A stretch of 7,562 nucleotides of DNA from an uncultured Rhodocyclaceae bacterium (GTDB taxonomy: Bacteria; Pseudomonadota; Gammaproteobacteria; Burkholderiales; Rhodocyclaceae): NCBI GenBank assembly GCA_903930805.1, contig CAIYZZ010000093.1, positions 1-7,562 of the forward strand. The letters are read 5' to 3'. How positions within the stretch are numbered: the first letter of the stretch is position 1; every line of letters starts with the position of its first letter. Positions 5,223 through 7,562 of this stretch are shown piece by piece. Under the pieces are notes generated by a model. The model was not told the origin of the DNA. It did not search any database and worked only from the letters and a program-made list of their open reading frames with translations. Position numbers and translations under genes: made by a program.

Positions 5223-6860
5223 TTATATCTGCTTCACCTCGATATTCAGCGTCTGGATGCGATAGGCGATCTGGCGCGGCGTGATGCCGAGCAGGCGGGC
5301 GGCGCGTGCCTGAACCCAGCCGGCCTGTTCGAGTGCGGCAATGACACGGCTGCGTTCGTCGAGCGGGATATCCGGGCTGTCGGCCGATGATGCTTGCGCC
5401 GAAGAGGTTTCTCCGCCGGCAGGTGCCGTCCCGCCAGCGCCGACTTTCAGGCTGACCCGCGCGCTAGCTCGTTCCCGCATTTGCACGAAGCGGATCAGGT
5501 CGGGGTCGATGGTGCCTTCCTCGGCGAGGATTGCCGCCCGCTCCAGGCAGTTTTCCAGTTCGCGCACGTTGCCGGGCCAATCGTGGCTGACGAGTCGGCG
5601 CAGCGCTGCATCCTGAATGTTCAGTTTGCGTCCCTGCACGTTGCCGATCTTCGCCAGCAGGTGGCGCGCGATATCGGGAATGTCCTCCAGCCGCTCGCGC
5701 AATGATGGCAGGAACAGCGGCATGACTGAAAGTCGATAGAAGAGGTCTTCGCGGAAGTCGCCCGCATCCACGGCACTCTCAAGGTTGCGGTGCGTGGCGG
5801 CGATGATGCGAATATCAACCTTGAGCGTGCGGCTGCCGCCGACGCGCTCGAACTCCCCTTCCTGAAGTACGCGCAACAGCTTGGCCTGGAAGGCCGGCGA
5901 AATGTCACCGATCTCGTCGAGAAACAGTGTGCCGCCATCCGCCTGCTCGAAACGGCCCTTGCGGGTGCCGACGGCGCCGGTAAACGCGCCTTTCTCGTGG
6001 CCGAAGAGTTCGGATTCCAGCAGGTTTTCCGGGAGGGCCACGCAGTTCAGCTTGACGTAGGCGCCGCGGGCGCGCGGTGAGTTGTAGTGGATGGCGTTGG
6101 CGATGAGTTCCTTGCCGGTGCCGGTTTCGCCGCGGATCAGCACGGTGGTGTTCCACTTGGCGACGAGTCGCACCTGGTCGAAGACGCGGCGCATTGCCGT
6201 AGAGCGGCCGACGACGTTGTCGAAGCCGAACTGGTGGCGCACGGTGCGGCGCAACAGGTCGCGCTCTTCGAGCAGCGTATTCTTTTCCTCGGCGACACGC
6301 AGGGCAAGATCGACGCTGCTGCCAATCAGGTTGGCGACCATCTCGATGAACCGGGCGCGATCTTCGAGCAGCGCCTCGCCAGGCTCATTGGGTTGCACCG
6401 CCAGTACGCCCTTGAGACTGCCGGCTACCTTGATCGGCACGGCGATGAAGGGCAGAGCCGGATCGTAGATGCCGAGCCGGTTGAGAAAGCGCGCATCGTT
6501 GCCGATGGCGGCGAGCGTTACGGTGCGATTTTTTTCCAGCACCAGGCCAAGCACGCCCTCGCCGGGTTGGTAGCGTACGGGGGCGAAGTCCTCGCTGGCG
6601 TAGCCAAGCACGGTCTGCACCATCAACGCGCCGCTGTCGGCGTCGATGACGCTGACCATGCCGCGCGTAAGCCCTGCTACATCGTCGAGAATTGTCAGCA
6701 CTTCGCGCAAGGTATCGCGAAAATCAAGCGAGCGCGATAGCACCTGACTGACGGAGTAGAGCGCCTCGAACTGCATCAGGTGCAGCTCGTGGCTTTCGCA
6801 ATATTGCGGTTCCCTGGCGGCTTCGCTCAAGCCGGAATGATGGTGCGATGGGGATCTCAT
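5223..6860 (-). CDS. nifA: NifA, sigma-54-dependent activator of nitrogen fixation genes
   Basis: 545-aa transcription activator that drives sigma-54 RNA polymerase at nif promoters. Domains: N-terminal GAF (about 45-188; in Azotobacter NifA this domain binds 2-oxoglutarate), AAA+ ATPase (about 213-445) with Walker A GETGTGKE (244-251), the sigma-54-contacting GAFTGA loop (291-296) and Walker B FLDE (313-316), then a linker and a C-terminal Fis-type helix-turn-helix (about 501-545, [20 protein letters not shown]) typical of NifA. The linker has no cysteines, unlike the oxygen-sensing NifA of rhizobia. This fits control by NifL, whose gene lies directly upstream. The start at 6860 is chosen because ATGA overlaps the nifL stop. 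An in-frame GTG at 6902 would add 14 residues inside nifL and is less likely. No clear ribosome site precedes it, which supports translational coupling. Residues about 472-483 ([12 protein letters not shown]) come from the short repeat (copy C). Confidence 0.93.
   Translation of the reverse strand: MRSPSHHHSGLSEAAREPQYCESHELHLMQFEALYSVSQVLSRSLDFRDTLREVLTILDDVAGLTRGMVSVIDADSGALMVQTVLGYASEDFAPVRYQPGEGVLGLVLEKNRTVTLAAIGNDARFLNRLGIYDPALPFIAVPIKVAGSLKGVLAVQPNEPGEALLEDRARFIEMVANLIGSSVDLALRVAEEKNTLLEERDLLRRTVRHQFGFDNVVGRSTAMRRVFDQVRLVAKWNTTVLIRGETGTGKELIANAIHYNSPRARGAYVKLNCVALPENLLESELFGHEKGAFTGAVGTRKGRFEQADGGTLFLDEIGDISPAFQAKLLRVLQEGEFERVGGSRTLKVDIRIIAATHRNLESAVDAGDFREDLFYRLSVMPLFLPSLRERLEDIPDIARHLLAKIGNVQGRKLNIQDAALRRLVSHDWPGNVRELENCLERAAILAEEGTIDPDLIRFVQMRERASARVSLKVGAGGTAPAGGETSSAQASSADSPDIPLDERSRVIAALEQAGWVQARAARLLGITPRQIAYRIQTLNIEVKQI
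5417..5447 (+). repeat. dispersed GC-rich repeat, copy C (inside nifA linker)
   Basis: This is the fullest copy: its left 27 bp match copy A and its right 23 bp match copy B. Read on the minus strand in frame, it encodes roughly [10 protein letters not shown] of the flexible NifA linker between the ATPase and the DNA-binding domain, where an insertion would be tolerated. The frame is kept on both sides. Confidence 0.75.
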
Positions 6861-7562
6861 GGCATGCTGCGCTCTACAGGCAGTTCGACGCGAATCCGGC
6901 ACCCGCCTTTGGGTGCGTCGAGGATGTCGATGCCACCGCCATGATCAGCGACGATCTGTAGTGCCCGCGCCAGTCCTGTTCCAAGGTGGCGACCGACCTG
7001 GCCATGGGCACTGAAGAATGGTTCGAATACCTTGAGGCGAAATTCGGCGGGGATGCCGGGGCCGCTGTCATCCAGTGTGAAGATGACAACATCACGCCGT
7101 CCCTGCGTGGTCAGGACAAGTTCGCGTTTGGCCGCGCGCCGCGCGCCGCGCATCCCGGTAATGGCGTCGATGGCATTGTCGATCAGCGTCTTGACGGCAA
7201 TCCGCATCCGCAAGGGGCTGCCGAGAAGGGTTGGCAATACGGGTTCTGGTTGCCAGTCTACGGTGATGCCGCTCGCAAGCAGGCGCGGTGTGGAAATTTC
7301 GAGCACATCGCGCACGATCTCATTGAGATTGATCCTGACATCCGCTTCGTTGCTGTGGCTGGCCACCGGCAGCAGGCCGCGCAGTTCATCGATGCGCGCA
7401 CGTGCGCCGGACAGTGCATTTTCGAGTACGGAGAACAAGCTGTTCTCGCCGCGACCCCGCATCAAGGCGAGTGCCGAGGCGATGACGTTGATCGGTTCCT
7501 CAATCTGGTAAAGCGCCGCGGAGAGGCTTTCATGCAGTGTGGTGGCATGTTCCTCATCGGTC
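6857..7562 (-). CDS. nifL: NifL, sensor that inhibits NifA (3' part, cut by window edge)
   Basis: C-terminal ~234 aa of a NifL-like protein; the frame is open to the end of the window, so the true start and the N-terminal PAS domains (FAD redox sensor in known NifL) lie outside. Visible are a kinase-like dimerisation helix (YQIEEPINVIASALALMR, about 7457-7510) and a GHKL ATPase domain with N box LIDNAIDAI (about 7163-7190), G1 DDSGPGIP (about 7050-7075), F-like box VFEPFF and G2 GRHLGTGLARA (about 6963-6994). In characterised NifL this domain binds ADP and the protein blocks NifA by direct contact, not by phosphotransfer. In keeping with that, the H-box position reads YQIEEP with no histidine. 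Its TGA overlaps the nifA ATG, the usual nifLA arrangement. A generic orphan sensor kinase is the alternative, but the neighbour and the missing histidine favour NifL. Confidence 0.85.
   Translation of the reverse strand, partial: TDEEHATTLHESLSAALYQIEEPINVIASALALMRGRGENSLFSVLENALSGARARIDELRGLLPVASHSNEADVRINLNEIVRDVLEISTPRLLASGITVDWQPEPVLPTLLGSPLRMRIAVKTLIDNAIDAITGMRGARRAAKRELVLTTQGRRDVVIFTLDDSGPGIPAEFRLKVFEPFFSAHGQVGRHLGTGLARALQIVADHGGGIDILDAPKGGCRIRVELPVERSMP

Noticed and set aside
5790..6740. Long open frames on the plus strand opposite nifA, up to 217 codons
   Set aside because: They are antisense shadows of a GC-rich gene with all NifA motifs on the other strand, and they show no family resemblance.
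6861..6902. GTG start giving nifA 14 more residues
   Set aside because: The extension lies wholly inside nifL and resembles nothing in NifA. The ATGA overlap at 6857-6860 is the common nifLA arrangement.

Overview
The window looks like chromosomal DNA of a GC-rich proteobacterium able to fix nitrogen. The nifL-nifA pair, with a NifA that lacks the cysteine-rich linker of rhizobial NifA, points to the Beta/Gammaproteobacteria. A Rhodocyclales-like betaproteobacterium is the best guess. This is inferred from protein families and gene order, not from any search.

Left third (about 1-1800): worn-down accessory DNA. On the minus strand, in order of transcription, lie the last ~55 codons of an ArdC-type antirestriction protein, a short DUF1071/Sak3-like single-strand annealing protein that seems to have lost its middle, and a YqaJ-type exonuclease overlapping it by ATGA. 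The exonuclease keeps its catalytic motifs but ends in a doubtful tail. Annealing protein and exonuclease form a phage/plasmid-type recombination pair. The ArdC fragment abuts, head to head, the 3' end of an IS1182-like transposase gene on the plus strand, followed by what may be the right end of that IS. Strong hairpins lie in the leader of the annealing-protein gene and after ardC.

Middle (about 1805-5097): a non-coding stretch with a TATACT box built into a C4/G4 dyad, then a complete bacteriophytochrome histidine kinase (PAS-GAF-PHY, two more PAS domains, coiled coil, HisKA, HATPase). It has the biliverdin cysteine and the phospho-acceptor histidine but no receiver domain.

Right third (5223-7562): nifA (GAF, AAA+ with GAFTGA, HTH) and, overlapping it by ATGA, the 3' part of nifL, which runs off the window. 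Both are on the minus strand, converging on the phytochrome gene. NifA activates sigma-54-dependent nif promoters. NifL restrains it in response to oxygen, energy and fixed nitrogen.

The most unusual item is a short GC-rich repeat in three direct copies within ~380 bp around the convergent ends. One copy encodes the last residues of the phytochrome, one lies between the genes, and one lies in frame in the NifA linker, read from the other strand. The phytochrome beside nifLA raises the possibility of light input to nitrogen fixation, but the convergent layout alone does not show it.
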